This document shows, in pieces, positions 45,376 through 55,480 of a stretch of DNA of 64,000 nucleotides. Source of the DNA: Dicyema japonicum. Its lineage: Eukaryota > Dicyemida > Rhombozoa > Dicyemidae. Positions within the stretch are counted from its first letter, which is position 1. The number at the start of each line of letters is the position of its first letter. The stretch spans positions 248,001 through 312,000 of the forward strand of contig RDEW01000053.1 in NCBI GenBank assembly GCA_011109175.1. The letters are read 5' to 3'. A program made the position numbers and the translations under genes. The notes below the pieces were generated by a model that was given only the letters and a program-made list of their open reading frames with translations, did not search any database and was not told the origin of the DNA.

Positions 45376-45659
45376 ATTATTAAACAGTACAGTAAAGTTA
45401 ATTTATCAACAGATTGTGTCTCTAATTGTCTAGAGTGATAGCTGTGTTATTCACACAAGATTTGGTGAGAGAGTATTACAGTTATAAAACATATAATGGA
45501 GTCAAAACAACATAAACAATTACAGTGAAGTCCCTTGTATATCACTTCAAGAACTTTTAGTTTAAGATTAAATCTTCCTTTAAATCTATGTAGCCATTAA
45601 TACAATCAAAATCATTGATTCCAAGGTTTTCACAATATACTTTAGGTGTGAAATGATGA

Positions 45660-46170
45660 GACCTTTCTGGAATAAAACCATTAATTCATCTATTCAAAAA
45701 GTGAATTATTAAGTTGATGTTTACCACTTGGCTTTCATGCTAATCGTAGTTTCAAAGTTTTCCAATTTTCACTTTTTTATAATTTCTGAAAGTGTAGAAG
45801 TTCCTAAATAAAGGTTCATTTTTATTGCACAGATATGGGATAATTCCCTGAGAGCTATTTTTGATGTATTTTTTTTATTTCACAAATTTTTTTTCCATGC
45901 AATATAAATTTGGGACCTTTTTAATATGTGGTACTAGTAGATTTTAAATTTAAATGTAAATTTATTTGAATGTATGATAAATACAAAATAAATTAATCCG
46001 AAATTTTTAATAAATGTCTTTCGGATTGCGGATTATGAAGTTTCGGTTTATTGAAGCCTGTTTGTATTAAAACTTTGTAAAATTTTACTAACTCATCATA
46101 AAAATTCGGATTTTTGAAGTTTTCGGATTATTGAAGTTTGGATTAATGAACGTTCGCTGCAATAAAATTC
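45660..46170 (-). mobile_element. Pogo-like DNA transposon, partial
   Basis: The minus strand from 46170 begins with the terminal region TTCATTAATCCAAACTTCAA, AATCCGAAAACTTCAAAAAT and GTTTCGGTTTATTGAAG complements, then a decayed transposase start with GAATTATCCCATATCTGTGC and AATAAAAATGAACCTTTATT, shared with 54297-54620. The far end is not found. Confidence 0.6.
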
Positions 46171-46313
46171 TAGTGGTTAAGTATATTCCTAAATACTCTA
46201 AAAATAGTTTTTTCCAAAAAATAATCAAACGTAGAAAAAATTCTTCCGTCCACGAAAACCAACATATCGTATATTTTTAAATTAAATATCAATAAACCAA
46301 CTATCTATTTATT

Positions 46314-47265
46314 TTGTGGTTATCCGTAGAAAATGACTTTAATAAAAACACCTGCTACGAACAATACGACAGTCTACTTTCGATAGACAAATCTCTCAAA
46401 CAAACTTTTGAGTCACTAATTAACGTCCTTTCGACGAACCTGGTTGGAAGCAATGTAAGTTACCTCTGGATTTGGAGGTGTCGGTCTAAGATCGGCGCTG
46501 GAGGTTGCGTCCCGGCATATCTATCGTCTCTCTCAAGCTGCAGTCATTTGACAAAGCAAGTCCTTCATAAACTATTGGACTTCGCTGGAATGAGTTATTT
46601 GACGAAGCTTGTCGGAAATGGATCGTGTCCCGGACTTAAAATCCCCGAAGACACAACAAAGCAACGTAATTGGGATGACATTGTCTTCTCCAAAATTTTG
46701 GAATACCTTAAAAAAGCAAATCAACAATGTCTGGCTTATTTGGTGTCAGCTTCAAGTGGAGGGAGTGGAGCACGACATGGAGCAATACCTTCTATACCTA
46801 TAGACTTTCTTGGACGACGAATCTTTGAGGATTGGAATCGGACAAAAGCTAGGACTAGATGTTTGCCAGGAGCACCTATGCCGCTGCGGGAAATAGTCGA
46901 TTCGAAGGTGTCGCACCCGCTGTCCTGCAGAAGAAGCGACGGAAGATGTTCACATCACGTTGCTTTGAATGATGTGATTGTCAAAGCTCTGAAGGCTACA
47001 GGTTTCCATCACAGCTTGAATCCGTGGGTCTCGGTCGTGGAGATGGACCTTTTTCTCTTACAAATCCAAAAGATATTGGTCTGGGACGCAACTTGTTTTG
47101 ATACGTATTCAAAAACGAACTTCCTTAAATCGGTTAGACACGTGGAGCAACTTCTTTAATTGCGAAAAACCTAAAAATCAAATAAAAAATTCTTGCCTTG
47201 GGGACCGGTACCGCTTTCTCTTGTTGCGGTCGAGTCATCAGGAGTCGTTGGTCCAACAACGTTTT
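46314..47265 (+). mobile_element. LINE polyprotein C-terminus, longest open copy (281 codons)
   Basis: This is the longest continuous frame in the window (46314-47159) and it is a transposon, not a host gene. It reads TTKQRNWDDIVFSKILEYLK and LAYLVSASSGGSGARHGAIP, DFLGRRIFEDWNRTKARTRC, then a decayed Cys-rich block PLSCRRSDGRCSHHVALNDV. ILVWDATCFDTYSKTNFLK and, after a shift, ESSGVVG-like residues close it. It shows the part just upstream of the CRCG domain that the 18290 copy lacks. The first Cys pair of the finger is lost here, so the domain cannot fold normally. Confidence 0.75.
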
Positions 47266-47985
47266 TCTTTATGAAATTTAATCAAATGATCCTAGATTAA
47301 TTTCTAATTAATATAAAACCGCCACCGCGAACCCCTAATCCAACAAACACTCAAAATAAAACCCTAACTCAGAACCGTAACTCTAATTCTATACCCTTAT
47401 CCAAACTTTAGCTCTAATACGTAAAATTACAAAATAATAATAATTTTTAATCTTTTTTAACAAATTGATCAATCATATTCAATTTTAGATAGACTTGAAA
47501 GATAAATCCTTCCAAACGTTCACCAGATTCACTTTTCACTGTATTAACTCCACATTTCTTATCAACTATTGTGTATCTCGTAATTTTCTTCTAATTGTAT
47601 TGAATTGGATTTTGAATTCTTTATTTTTTCGAGTGTTTCTTTGTTGAGACTTACTAAACTAATTCAGACACGATATATTTTTTTAAATTATATAAAAAAT
47701 TATTTTTTGCAATCTGTATAGAGCGTGGTTACACCAACCGTCTGTCACATTATTTATTAAAATTATGATATATATAACTGCATTATGTTAGTTAGGACTT
47801 TATTTAACTCTAATTGGGAAGATGTACAGCCAGAATATGTGAAGTGCATGGCGTCGTGGTGAATGAATGTTAACATTTACCTCTCTTGCTCCCACTTTAA
47901 AATTACTCCCACAACAGTTATAGTACCCCCTAGCACTTATAGTATCTCCTAACTCATTTTTCTAATTTTGCTAAATTACATAATT
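47266..47985. other. AT-rich, with a degenerate CCCTAA-like patch
   Basis: No gene seen. At 47325-47415 several loosely spaced CCCTAA, CCCTAAC and CCGTAAC words occur in one orientation. It could be a decayed interstitial telomere-type tract or chance in AT-rich DNA. Confidence 0.3.
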
Positions 47986-48275
47986 TTTTTGACTAGAATG
48001 GACGACCTTGACATCGGTCTCCCCTTTCAAAGAAAAACGAAATTTTTTAATTTTGTCTAAAAACGTGATTGGCGTTGCCAGGGACAATTATTTTAGACTT
48101 TGACATCGATCCTCCATCTCTCATTTCGGAGGAAAAATGAAATTTTTAATTTTGTCTATAAACATGATGACATTGCAAGAGACAAAAAGCTACAGCTACT
48201 GTTGAGTATAGTATCCTTAAAGCTCTTGTAATACTTCCTAAGCAATTATAGAACCCCCATAAAAATAATATTTTT

Positions 48276-48289
48276 TTGATCATAAACAT
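48276..48289 (+). repeat. Target-site duplication, left copy
   Basis: TTGATCATAAACAT, identical 14-bp copy at 48701-48714. The pair brackets a LINE insertion exactly. Confidence 0.85.
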
Positions 48290-48700
48290 CAAGGGAGTTA
48301 TTCTCCCTAGCCTACTTTATGGGTGCGAGGGGTGGTTCTTCTCTCCGAAGAGGGCGAGATCTTATCCCTCCTAGAGAAGACTAGAAGAGCTGCAATTAAG
48401 CTCTCCTTAAAAAGAAACTGAAAGACTGTTTAAACGAGGACGAAAACAAGCTCCTGGAACCAATTGGCAAGATTGTGGAGGATCGGATCAATGGTTTCAG
48501 GAGGAGATCAAAGGTCCAGGACACATACATAAAGCTGGAGAAAAAAGATTAAAAAGCTGGGGAGAAACGTTCCGAAAAAGATTAATAATAAAAAAAAGGA
48601 GGAAGGGTCCAGGTGTGGAGTCCAAGCCTTATGGTAGGACTCAGATGTAATACCCTCCAGAAATCTCCTTAACTCTTTTGTCAATAAATCGTTGTTGTTG
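48290..48700 (+). mobile_element. 5'-truncated LINE insertion with (GTT)n tail
   Basis: A 411-bp insert with perfect 14-bp target duplications. At its 5' end the frame reads GVILPSLLYGCEGWFFSPKR, the LP-x-L-LYG-x-E-x-W block near the end of many LINE reverse transcriptases. The rest is C-terminus and 3' UTR, ending AATAAATCGTTGTTGTTG. Extreme 5' truncation, a simple tail and the duplication are the signature of target-primed reverse transcription. It lies inside the Merlin-like element and so is younger. Confidence 0.85.
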
Positions 48701-48714
48701 TTGATCATAAACAT
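48701..48714 (+). repeat. Target-site duplication, right copy
   Basis: TTGATCATAAACAT, identical to 48276-48289. Confidence 0.85.
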
Positions 48715-49559
48715 TTTTAAAATTATTTTTTATAATGTTACCTGTAGAGTTTTATGTTAACCTTAGTTCTATCTGTAATACAATAGACATGCTAGAGGAG
48801 TGGGGCTTATTACCGGATCTTTCATTATAAAAATGTGTGAAATGTGAAGGGAATTTAGAAATACGGATAAAAATAGACAAGTAAATACAAAGTACTTCAG
48901 GAGTTGTATAAAATGAAGAAATGGAACATGCCTTTTTAATAACAGCTTTTTTCGTATCAATTCGAAAATGGAGGAAAAATTGGTAAACTAGATATTACTG
49001 TTTGGTTGAAACTAGTGTTTTTATATTTCGAAGGCAAAACATTAAAGGAAATAATTGACATCGTGGGTATTTAGAGCAGCCACGCAGTTATAAACTGGTC
49101 AAACTTCTTATTCGAAATGATATCTGATTTCTTAAACTCAAGAGATAAAATTGGAGGACATGAAACAGCTGTAGAAATCTATGAGAGCCTAATGAAAGCG
49201 AGAATGAAAAATCACCAGGAAAGGATGCAGATAGGTGATCTCGACCTGGATATCAAAGTCTCTCATATTTGTCCCTTGCAACACCAATCGCATTTTAGAC
49301 AAAATTAAAAGTTTCGTTTTTTCTCCAAAAAGGGGACCGATGTCAAGGTCTCTCATATTTGTCCTTCGCAACGCCAATCACTTTTCATGACGAAATTAAA
49401 AATTTCATTTTTCCTCTGAAAAAAGGGACCGATGTCAGGGTCGCGAATGAAAGTAGTGCTTTGGTCAGAGTATTCCATGCATCGTACGGGACACTATTGG
49501 ATGACGACGCCATGAGAATTGGGGTTTGCGTCCATGTATGCGTGGCTTATAGAGCTGGG

Positions 49560-49703
49560 TATTAGTCAACAAGAGTGTTCACAGATAATGTAAATATTGA
49601 AAAGTGGAAATACTCTTCTATAGCAAACAAATAGAGATATCACAGGAATGAGTTTATAAAATATTAATCAACAAGAGTGTTTACAGATAATGTAAATATT
49701 GTG
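49560..49703 (+). repeat. 40-bp direct repeat, two copies about 102 bp apart
   Basis: TATTAGTCAACAAGAGTGTT with CACAGATAATGTAAATATTG at 49560-49599 recurs at about 49662-49701 with two changes. It lies just outside the Merlin-like element and could come from a local duplication. Confidence 0.65.
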
Positions 49704-49739
49704 TATCTTCGACGCAGAGGATGAGCTACTGTTTCTCAG

Positions 49740-50015
49740 ATGCATGCTCCTTGTGGGGACCGTCGATATCTTGGACAAATATGAGAAAAATTGAGGAAAT
49801 GCAAAAGAGGACTTACAGAGTAACGGAGCGTTGGATTTGTGAAGATCGCCGAACCAGACCTACGCCTCTGGAGGCCCTTATGAGACTGGACTCCAGATAA
49901 CGAGAAGGTGGCCTTGAAAATTCGTTCATGCGCGGGCACGAAGAAAGAATATTGGGTAAAGTCTCTGTTAGAATGCATCGTTTGGTTTTACCGTGGTCTT
50001 GGGTTAAATAAAAAT
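49740..50015 (+). mobile_element. LINE 3' end, truncated
   Basis: The segment is the plus-strand form of 4660-4945: ATATCTTGGACAAATATGAG, AGGACTTACAGAGTAACGGA, CTACGCCTCTGGAGGCCCTT, CGTGGTCTTGGGTTAAATAA. It gives a direct alignment of the 3' ends of two copies of this LINE family in opposite orientation. Confidence 0.75.
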
Positions 50016-50023
50016 AACATCAT

Positions 50024-50495
50024 TCAAAGAGTTCCCCTGGACGGCACTTCCCCTTATTCCCAAGATTTGGAAGAACTTTTTTATCATACCAGTCTTGATG
50101 CCTGGAAAACCTGAAAGAGAACCTGCTTCGTACAGGCTGATCTCCCTAACCAGCACATTATCAAAATTTCTTGAAAAACTGGTACTATCCACCATTACCT
50201 CGGACCCCCCCCCCCTGCTTTTCAACACAGTTTACGTACAGAAAGGTCCACCACCACCCATTTAACCACACTATCCCAATTCATATCCTATAAATTTAAT
50301 GCCACCCCACCACACATGCGAACTACAATAGTATCAATCGACATAAACAAGGCATTCGACACAGTCCCAAAGAAGAATTTTGATTTAAAAGTTCGTCCAA
50401 ACATAAAGCTGTGGTAGGCCAACTTTCTCTCTGGGCGACGTGGGAGAGTCGTTTATTTTCTCTTTTTTCTCGGTGATCCTGGGGTTCTAAATAAA
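50024..50495 (+). mobile_element. LINE RT fragment with 3' end
   Basis: Plus frames read PVLMPGKPERE, SYRLISLTSTLSKFLEKLVL and MRTTIVSIDINKAFDTVPKK, RT blocks of the family at 12586-13640. After LWxANFLSGRRGRV the sequence jumps straight to the 3' end TTTTTTCTCGGTGATCCTGG with a TTCTAAATAAATAAA tail, so the palm with YxDD and the thumb are deleted. A run of 12 C lies near 50206-50217. Confidence 0.7.
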
Positions 50496-50507
50496 TAAAA
50501 CCAAATA

Positions 50508-51303
50508 CAGTCAGACCCCGAATTGGGGCACCAAGTGACCCAAAAACAAGGGTTTAATAAAACAGAGATTTAAACATCAAAAAATCAATTTTATAAAAAA
50601 TAATCAGTTAATTTATCCCCAGTTATCCTTTTACTTCTTACATTTTTCATAAAATTAAGTCGAAAATCGTAAAATTCTTTGAGCATTTCAGGAGATATGT
50701 AAAAAATTTTCTTCTCTAACTGATCAAGAGAATCTTGCGTTTCTCTTAGAATTGTTTCCATGTTATCGTTTTCTAAACCTTCGTTGTAAATATTATCAAC
50801 AAATTCGTCACTTTCCCATTCAATGTTTCGTTTACGGCATTGTTGAGCATTTCTTCTGTAATGGTATCTTCAATTTTTACGTAATCACGAATCTTTCAAT
50901 TTCCTCATCCTCATCCGTGTTTACAGTTCCTTGTTCAAGAAAAAATACAATTGTTTTTTTTATTCGCGAAATCATGCCTTTACTAGTTCTGTATTTTTTA
51001 ATTATCTGCTTTTCAGATAATTTTGTTCTTCAATATCAATTTAGCAATCGTTAATTTTGTTTCGTAGTTGATAACCATTCACAACAAAAATGTAAATAAA
51101 CGTGTTAATTAAAATTATATATTTATTAATAAAATAAAATTTTATTTACTTATAATTTCATTCCCACAAATTTATAGTGCCCCAAAATTTCCATATTTTT
51201 TATCGATTTTCCATTTTACTCTGCCAAAATGTTGGCCAAAAAAATTCCCCAAAATGCGGGGGTGCTCCACCCCTGGGGTCCGCCCCAATTCGGGGTCGGA
51301 CTG
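50508..51303. mobile_element. Pogo/Tigger-like DNA element with 22-bp terminal repeats
   Basis: Left end CAGTCAGACCCCGAATTGGG and right end (reverse complement) CAGTCCGACCCCGAATTGGG differ at one base and both are flanked by TA, the target of Tc1/mariner-pogo elements. The 796-bp interior holds only decayed sequence; on the minus strand GTVNTDEDEEIERFVIT may be the acidic C-terminus of a former transposase. Non-autonomous. Confidence 0.8.
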
Positions 51304-51486
51304 TAATTATAATTTTCGTTTTGGGCCTAAAACAAGCACTTTTTCAAAGTGACCTTGAGGACCGAATTCTTCTGATTTAACACCACTTGTCCAAATCTTT
51401 TTGAGGGACGCTTTGAACAGATGAAAGCAAATTGCAGTCATAGTGGGATGGCCAAAAAGAGTGTGGATCACCTGGCTACACGATGT

Positions 51487-51498
51487 ACCAGGATGCTA
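51487..51498 (+). repeat. Target-site duplication, left copy
   Basis: ACCAGGATGCTA here and ACCAGGATGTTA at 51712-51723 (one mismatch) bracket the SINE copy. Confidence 0.7.
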
Positions 51499-51711
51499 AA
51501 TAATAACAGCCTTTTCACGAGAGCCATAATTTTTATAGCTCCGCATAGGCAGGACACACACTTTATTTGAGTAAAGAACAGTTAATTTTAACTAATCGTA
51601 GAACCAAGGAATGATCTTCACTTCTTTTTTCTTGTGTGTGTGTCCTTTCTAGACAATCCAATTCCGCAGTGAGTATCCACTGATGACGACGTCACTCGTC
51701 AAACCCTTTTG
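51499..51711 (-). repeat. tRNA-derived SINE inserted in LINE
   Basis: Nearly identical to 17767-17950 (GCTCCGCATAGGCAGGACAC, ACTTTATTTGAGTAAAG, AACCAAGGAATGATCTTCAC, GACGTCACTCGTCAAACCC). The tRNA-like head is missing, so the copy is 5'-truncated on its own (minus) strand. Flanked by 12-bp near-perfect target duplications. Confidence 0.75.
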
Positions 51712-51723
51712 ACCAGGATGTTA
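51712..51723 (+). repeat. Target-site duplication, right copy
   Basis: ACCAGGATGTTA, partner of 51487-51498. Confidence 0.7.
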
Positions 51724-52195
51724 GCGGTGCGTATATGCGGCGACATAACGAAGTTGTATATTGTATACACCTACAGCTATGTCGTCAATTTGGAATAAAA
51801 GAACCAAGAGGATAAAGACGCATACAGTCCGATCGATTGTGTCAAACAGTAAAGTTGAAATGAGTCGATACAATACTACAAACGGATATACAAGTTAAAA
51901 ACAACAAAACCTGATATTTTCGTACACTGATATTTCTGATTTTTTCGGATGCATCCAAGAACGAAATAATACTAATAGAAGTAAGGATCACCTCCCAAGA
52001 TTTGCTAAAACACTTGAAGTGGAAAAACTCCACAAATACAACCTTCTGGCAGGAGAACTAGCACAAATTCACAAAGCGATTGTTATGACATGGGATGGAA
52101 TAGTAACAAAGTACTACAAGTCCTATATGGAAAGACTCAACGTGGATGTCTCTACTAGAGCGTACATCCAATCAATGACGATTAAAAAACTTTAG

Positions 52196-52560
52196 AGAAC
52201 ATGATAATCGAGCATAGACATGGGCTGAAAGTTGATGACTATGATGATGAGGTTACAAAAGTGACTAATCATATTTCAAGAGGCTCTGAACTCGGAAGTG
52301 ACGTCGAAGAGATTCCACGAGAAACAGCTGTCTTGCCTAGTGATTTGCTTTCTCAATTGGTATATCGACACTTATACAAAAGGTTTTTTATTGTTATTTC
52401 TTAGTACGGAATATGACTTCCAGTTTAACTTTGAGAGGGTACATTTGCAGTCTTCGTATTATAAAGAAAGAATGGGAAGCTGGAAGTGGTTCATTCACAA
52501 CGACAAAAAAATCAAAACCACTGGAAATAATAGTTAATTAGCATTTTGTAAAATTGTTAA
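52196..52560. other. Two short plus frames, no assignment
   Basis: The frame at 52201-52404 (MIIEHRHGLKVDDYDDEVTK) is acidic and continues from the LINE end; a second overlaps it. No motif recognised. Probably LINE 3' UTR or flanking DNA. Confidence 0.35.
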
Positions 52561-52564
52561 CTTT

Positions 52565-53890
52565 GATATACTTAGTTAGTTTGTTAATAGCACTCCCACG
52601 TGGCCATAAGCACGTAAAATGCCTAAGGTTTCGCTCGTGCCGTACACTCGACTATTTCCCAGTCAGCCCTCTCCATCTAGCTCTGTTCTTCGCGCGTTTA
52701 CGAATATCCTCAAGATCGTCTCCAGTTTTGAGTTGACCGCCAATTCGTGCGTAATCGTTATTCAGGCAGAGTACATCTTGGCTGACCCCGAAATCCAATT
52801 CCGTGATTTGAATAGTAATCTTCCATGATTTTATTGCAAGGAATCACTTCGTCCATTCTCAGAACATGTCCGAAAAGTACATCGGTGTAATTACTTCTCT
52901 GCTTATCGGTTTGCATTTACATAATTTGTAGAGATGTCGTTTTGATAATCTGTGGCTATTTGATTCCCGCAATTTTCTCAATTGATTTCTATGAAATGTG
53001 TCTAGTCTGTCAAGGTCCGTTTTTGATGTTCCCCATGTTCCCGAGTTATATAATAGGACTGGTTGTATGAACGCGTTATATAAGCGCATCCGAAGATTTA
53101 AGGAGATAGGTTTCTGAGGGTCCAAATACTCCACATCTTTTTCAGTGCACACGATGCCAACATCTTTCTACGAGCAATGTCCTCAGCATCACCCAAAAAC
53201 GAGCCGAGCCTTTTAGTAAACCTCCATTTCTCATCAATCCGTGTCGATAACCGCTGAATCAAAGTTAACTTTTTTTCTGAATTGACCTTCAAAGACCACC
53301 TCTCCAGAACGTTGTGGCTTTATCTACTACAGTTCTTAGTACCTCCACATTCTCAGACACAAATCGATGTCATCAGCATTATTAATTCCACAAAATGATT
53401 ATTTAAGTGACCCAATTCTTTTCTAACGTCCCTCAACGCAGCTTCCAAATAGATTGCAAAGAGAACTGGAGAAAGCGAGTCCCCTTGCGGAGTACCAATC
53501 CCGGTCGTGAATTTTTCCGAAAGCCCTACCCCACTTTACTATGAGGCCGTCTCAGCCAGCAAAAAACGCACAATCCTCAAACAGTCTCATCAATTATCTC
53601 CTTGAGAACTTGCAATAGTTTATCTCGCAGACACATCGAATGTTTTCGATAAGTCGACTCCCAGAATATACATTGTTTTTCTGTACTTCTGACATATTGC
53701 CGTAACCCACTGATGACTCCATACTATATCAGCCGTTGATCCTCCTGGTCTGAATCCGCTTTGAGTTTTTCCGGGTCTTCCTGGTTTATCCACAAATATT
53801 GTCATAGCTAGCAGCTCTGTTGTATACAGCCGAAGGAGTGCTCCGTGAATCTCGGAATTCGTAATCACATTATTAAGTGAGCGAGGCTGT
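52565..53890 (-). mobile_element. RTE-like LINE, RT palm to 3' end
   Basis: Minus strand from 53868: AMTIFVDKPGRPGKTQSGFR, PGGSTADIVWSHQWV and YILGVDLSKTFD near 53650 (palm aspartate). Then YNAFIQPVLLYNSGTWGTSK with LDTFHRNQLRKLRESN near 53085-52960. The C-terminus near 52700 reads DLEDIRKRAKNRARWRGL. These are the ordered blocks of the endonuclease-RT type that ends in R-x-x-WR. Frame breaks; the catalytic box lies in a decayed part. Confidence 0.75.
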
Positions 53891-54296
53891 CCTTCGAATT
53901 GCGTGAGGGATAAAGTGTTCTCTCGGTTGAACTGCTTACTAAAAGTGTGAGGCTATAAGTCCAGCAGAACGGTTAGCGTCCAATACAGAGTGACCAAACT
54001 CATCATAAATTTTTAATTTGGTTTTAGCTGACCCGCGCTTGAGTAAACGCACAGCCATAAAACATTTTTGCACATGAATGTAATCTTTTCACTTCCACTC
54101 CTAGTTGGTCCAAAAAGTCCGACCATGATCAAAGCACATTCTTCTTAATTTCGTGTTGGATTGTATTCGCAATTTTTTAAATTCGGATTTTTCGTTCAGG
54201 ATCACAAGTTTCAATTTGAAGTCTTATATTTGGTTGAAGGATAGACAATTCATTGACTGTCGAGTTATATGATTTTTATATCTTACTTTCATAGTA
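53891..54296. other. No gene seen
   Basis: AT-rich, only very short frames, no recognisable repeat family in these 400 bases. Confidence 0.4.
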
Positions 54297-54624
54297 AAGT
54301 AAACCCTCATTAATCCGAACTTCAATAATCCGAATTTTTTGATGAGTCATCAAAATTTTACGAAGATTCCATACAACAGGCTTCAATAAACCGAAACTTC
54401 CGCAATCCGAAAGACATTTATTTAAAATTTCGGATTAATTTATTTTGTTTTATTGTACATTTAAATTAATTTAAAATTTAAACAGTACCCACATGGTTAG
54501 AAAAAGGACTGAAATTTCTATTGCTCAGAAAAGAAAGATTTATGGAATAAAAAATACACCAAAAATGACTTTCAGAGAATTATCCCATATCTGTGAAATA
54601 AAAATGAACCTTTATTTGGGAATT
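54297..54624 (+). mobile_element. Pogo-like transposon end with CENP-B-type HTH start
   Basis: The terminus GTAAACCCTCATTAATCCGA at 54298 is followed by CTTCAATAATCCGAATTTTT. From ATG 54493 the frame reads MVRKRTEISIAQKRKIYGIK, NTPKMTFRELSHICEIKMN and, after small changes, LSxILKIREKWE. This is the first helix-turn-helix (CENP-B N / pogo) of the transposase. It is cut off after about 60 codons, where a minus-strand LINE begins. Confidence 0.7.
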
Positions 54625-55480
54625 TCAACACTTTCATAAATTCTTAAAATTCGTGAAAAATGGGAAAACTGTGAAACTATGATCAACAAGTTCCACTGAG
54701 CTATCCGAAAATTTATTCTTCTTAATTTTCTCTAATCTGCGTATTTCTTGCGTGATCATCATAATTTCTAGTTCCATGAGCATAAGGTCATCGGGATCAG
54801 GACATAGACGTAGTTCGTTTTTTAAACATTGTTTCCTTTTCAAAAAAAAACTATAAAATTTTTTTGTTGTCAAAGGAGAATTCTTGTAACCGAATAGACT
54901 TTATTCGACTATATGTTTCGCGGTACGATTTAAAAAAACAATTAAAGTCACTAGAACTCTCAAGATCCGACTTGAAAACTTGGATTACAAAAATTCTTAA
55001 AACGTTCCAAATATATAACAATGCATTTTCGATGGTGGTCCCAGTGTATACTTGTCAGATCATAGCGTACTAGAGTAGGATTGAACTCTAAAGGAGTTTG
55101 GTTGATTTTATAAAAATGGTAAATGATCACTACCAATCTCACCTAGCGTAACCATAAATTGATGAACAAATTCCGATATTAACGCCATTCCCAATAATCC
55201 GAGACACTCGGAGAATAGTGATTCGGGGTCGATGACATCATAACAGAAAACCCAAAAGACACCAGACATGTCCTTCAAAACAAAACCATCTCTGTTCGTC
55301 CCCAAACAACCAAACGAGTATCTCTCGAGTTTAAGCTCCCAAAAAGGATCGAGAACGGTGCATTTCATCATGAAAAAAATTTTCGATAAGATGAGGATAC
55401 GAAAATGCGAAATTTTTAGGTCAAAATTTTGCATTTATAAAGTCAAAAAAATCGCCCTAATCATAACAAAATAAGATTGG
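54625..55480 (-). mobile_element. LINE endonuclease end and linker
   Basis: Minus strand from 55434: a 108-codon frame whose end reads VTLGEIGSDHLPFL, the SDH motif of APE-type endonucleases. Then PLEFNPTLVRYDLTSIHWDH, and the linker FYSFFLKRKQCLKNELRLC with LMLMELEIMMITQEIRRLEK (54873-54634). The RT that should follow is absent: the sequence meets the pogo-like transposase near 54624. The first part of the frame is not clearly endonuclease-like. Confidence 0.5.

Larger units (their letters stand above)
47990..49445 (+). mobile_element. Merlin-like DNA transposon with inverted, internally duplicated arms
   Basis: Left arm 48000-48190 and right arm 49240-49440 are inverted repeats. Each arm holds two tandem copies of a roughly 95-bp unit bearing GACCTTGACATCGGTCTCC (left) or its complement (GGACCGATGTCAAGGTC, right). 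Between them a plus-strand frame at 49020-49200 reads EGKTLKEIIDIVGI, a stop, then SSHAVINWSNFLFEMISDFL and KIGGHETAVEIYE. The helix-turn-helix plus IGG-x-x-x-x-VEIDES-like block fits Merlin/ISXO2-type DDE transposases; the catalytic Asp is a Tyr here. The element is interrupted by a LINE at 48290-48700. Confidence 0.6.
51380..52195 (+). mobile_element. C-terminal domain of a LINE polyprotein, split by a SINE
   Basis: Before the SINE, near 51420-51495: ANCSHSGMAKKSVDHLATRC, a C-x-x-x-x...VDH-x-x-x-x-C finger. After it, from 51724: RHNEVVYCIHLQLCRQFGIK, then DIQVKNNKT near 51885 and VEKLHKYNLLAGELAQIHKA near 52017-52080. The last part is YMERLNVDVSTRAYIQSMTI. Together these match the finger-HN-x-V-A-x-x-I-H-x-x-L, PDI, and KY-x-x-L-x-x-E-I-x-R domain that closes many animal LINE polyproteins. 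Confidence 0.65.

Noticed and set aside
46314-47159. Longest continuous frame as a host gene
   Set aside because: Its blocks and downstream domain equal those of the LINE pieces at 18290 and 63690.
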